A stretch of DNA of 15,702 nt from the NCBI GenBank assembly GCA_002329675.1, contig DCUA01000115.1:1-15702 (forward strand), in the 5' to 3' direction. Positions 14,573 to 15,702 of the stretch are shown in pieces. The translations under genes were made by a program, and so were the position numbers. The stretch comes from Firmicutes bacterium UBA1426. Lineage in GTDB: Bacteria; Bacillota; Clostridia; Peptostreptococcales; Anaerovoracaceae. The first letter of the stretch is position 1. Each line of letters begins with the position of its first letter. The notes beneath the pieces were generated by a model that worked only from the letters and a program-made list of their open reading frames with translations, did no database searches and was not told the origin of the DNA.

Positions 14573-15112
14573 TTATGAGATCGCATGAAATGACGCCCTG
14601 ATTTTTCTGGCATACTCTATATTGGACATCTTTTCGGCAAAGGCTCTGCCGCTTACAGTCATCCGGTCTCGGTTCTTTTGTATCGTTTCGATTGCGCGGG
14701 CAGCATCCTCAACATCATCTTCTTTGAAACACGCTCCGTCTCCGCTGACACGAATAAACTCTTCGGCACCGGCCACATTACATGCTGCCACTGGGACTCC
14801 CGCTGCCGCAGCCTCCAGACCAGCCAATGGAAAACCTTCAAACGCCGACGGAATCATCAGCACATCTATCATCTTGAGAAGATCCGGAATATCGTTACGG
14901 CGTCCAAGGAAAGTGACTTGCCCTTTTAATCCATATTCTTCAACCTTGCGCTCCAAGTAAGCCATGTAATCCGGCTCTCGACATTCTCCGGCAAAAACGC
15001 CTATTGCGTCATAACCTTTTTCTCGAAGAGCATTAATGAGTCTAAGCGTAAACCATTGTTTCTTCGACTCCTGTATAAGAGCAACATGTCCGATTAAAAG
15101 CGTTTTTGACAT
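14573..15112 (-). CDS. Second stand-alone GT4 C-terminal domain
   Basis: The 179-residue protein starts directly at the first strand of a GT-B C domain (TLLIGHVALIQESKKQW, 4-20) and continues with GQVTFLGRRNDIPDLL, IDVLMIPSAFEGFPLAGLEA (EX7E at E92-E100) and AAGVPVAACNVAGAEEF. There is no N-terminal domain: the frame is closed by a TGA about 21 bases upstream of the ATG. The start is convincing, with GGGAGG 5 bases before the ATG. The EX7E motif and donor-binding half are intact, so it is not an obviously decayed fragment. It follows another GT4 gene by 32 bases, the same order as the pair at 11634-13332, and is only moderately similar to that neighbour's C domain. It may be half of a split enzyme or inactive alone. 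Confidence 0.82.
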   Translation of the reverse strand: MSKTLLIGHVALIQESKKQWFTLRLINALREKGYDAIGVFAGECREPDYMAYLERKVEEYGLKGQVTFLGRRNDIPDLLKMIDVLMIPSAFEGFPLAGLEAAAAGVPVAACNVAGAEEFIRVSGDGACFKEDDVEDAARAIETIQKNRDRMTVSGRAFAEKMSNIEYARKIRASFHAIS

Positions 15113-15117
15113 CTGAT

Positions 15118-15123
15118 CCTCCC
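15118..15123 (-). promoter_or_regulatory. Ribosome binding site of the orphan GT4 C-domain gene
   Basis: GGGAGG, 5 bases before the ATG at 15112. It matters because it shows that this half-enzyme has its own translation start rather than being a 3' fragment of the gene before it. Confidence 0.7.
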
Positions 15124-15144
15124 GTTTATCAAGGGCAGATCATT

Positions 15145-15702
15145 TCATGTCATAAACATTCCATGCACACCCTTGCTGTAGTTTTCGTAGCTTTGCCGTA
15201 GGCAAAATCTATACCCGGTCTCCAGACTGCTTTCTCCTTGCTTCATGGCCCTGAGAACAGCATCAGCAACTTCTGTTGCTGCCCCGCCTGCTGGAAACAG
15301 TTCTCCGCATCCCGCGGATATCAGCACTTCTTTCGAACCTCCCTGATCCATGCCAACAACATGGGTTCTCGCTGACATCGCCTCAAGGACAGTCAGGGGC
15401 ATCCCCTCTGACGATGGAACAACAACACAATCTGTTGCTGCCAAAATGTCTCCGATATCACGACGGAATCCCGGAGCATAGATATCATTCTTCATTCCGT
15501 TATCCTGGATGAACTTATCGATGCTCTTCTTGTAGTCCCGGTCTGCATCAGTAACTACATCACCGATCATAAGGCCGATTACAGCCGTACCGCGTTTTTT
15601 GATTTCATGTACTGTCCTGACAAACAAATCCTGGCATTTATTCTTCGTGATCGCGCCTATATGAGTGAGGATCAGTACCCCCCCCCCGCACGATTTTCCG
15701 GC
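15145..15702 (-). CDS. GT4-family glycosyltransferase, 5' part outside the window, with a 10-G tract at the domain hinge
   Basis: Only the C-terminal half is in the window. The frame is open from the stop at 15145 to the window edge, so the gene continues beyond 15702 and the TTG at 15627 is not the real start. Readable features are AGKSCGGGVLILTHIGAITK at the hinge and first C-domain strand, IGLMIGD, YAPGFRRDIGDILAATDCVVVPSS, the EX7E motif EGMPLTVLEA, and VVGMDQGGSKEV. The triple glycine is encoded by ten consecutive G (15678-15687), at the hinge just before the VLILTH strand, the same place as the 9-G tract in the other GT4 gene. It presumably transfers a sugar to the lipid-linked intermediate in the cytoplasm; specificity is unknown. 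Confidence 0.85.
   Translation of the reverse strand, partial: AGKSCGGGVLILTHIGAITKNKCQDLFVRTVHEIKKRGTAVIGLMIGDVVTDADRDYKKSIDKFIQDNGMKNDIYAPGFRRDIGDILAATDCVVVPSSEGMPLTVLEAMSARTHVVGMDQGGSKEVLISAGCGELFPAGGAATEVADAVLRAMKQGESSLETGYRFCLRQSYENYSKGVHGMFMT
15678..15687 (-). repeat. Homopolymeric tract of ten G (coding strand) in the GT4 hinge
   Basis: Ten consecutive C on the plus strand, read as TGC GGG GGG GGG GTA CTG. Loss of one G gives GGG TAC TGA, so translation would end one residue after the tract; gain of one leads to TAA about 14 codons later. Like the tract at 12633-12641 it is followed by TA on the coding strand. Confidence 0.85.

Noticed and set aside
1..15702. CRISPR array, tRNA or rRNA genes
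   Set aside because: No regularly spaced direct repeats and no recognisable tRNA or rRNA sequence were seen on either strand.

Overview
The window is the distal end of a surface-polysaccharide (capsule or exopolysaccharide) biosynthesis locus. Every recognisable gene lies on the minus strand, so transcription runs from position 15702 towards 1. Strong GGAGG-type ribosome binding sites, short or overlapping gene junctions, a LicD protein, a VanZ-family protein and an IS256-type insertion sequence suggest a low-to-mid GC Gram-positive anaerobe of the Firmicutes, probably class Clostridia. I cannot name a genus from the sequence.

In transcription order, the right part (15702 to 9343) holds the assembly machinery. 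It begins with a GT4 glycosyltransferase cut by the window edge, then a stand-alone GT4 C-terminal domain, a Wzy-like polymerase, a full-length GT4 glycosyltransferase, a second stand-alone GT4 C-terminal domain, a Wzx-like flippase and a GT2 glycosyltransferase. Wzx and Wzy together indicate a Wzy-dependent pathway. The initiating phosphoglycosyltransferase, chain-length and kinase genes are not visible and would lie upstream, beyond 15702.

The middle part (9318 to 5233) encodes the CapE/CapF/CapG (WbjB/C/D, FnlA/B/C) set that makes UDP-N-acetyl-L-fucosamine, with a NeuD/PglD-like acyltransferase inserted between capE and capF. The left part (5236 to 2034) is a five-gene module in tight or overlapping order: LicD-family phosphotransferase, SerB-like HAD phosphatase, LicC-like nucleotidyltransferase, Asp/Glu-racemase homologue and TagD-like cytidylyltransferase. 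It looks like a pathway that makes a CDP-activated phospho-compound and places it on the glycan; its product is not obvious. A VanZ-family membrane protein and a complete IS256-family element close the window.

The most notable signal is in the glycosyltransferases. Both GT4 genes carry a long G tract (9 and 10 G on the coding strand) at the same structural place, the hinge just before the first strand of the C-terminal donor-binding domain. In both, loss of one G creates a stop at or one codon after the tract, so the product would be an isolated N-terminal domain. Each gene is followed directly by an orphan gene that encodes only a GT4 C-terminal domain. This arrangement, present twice, suggests phase-variable glycosyltransferases that may switch between a fused and a split form with a different donor domain. 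That model is inference; the tracts, frames and orphan domains are seen directly.
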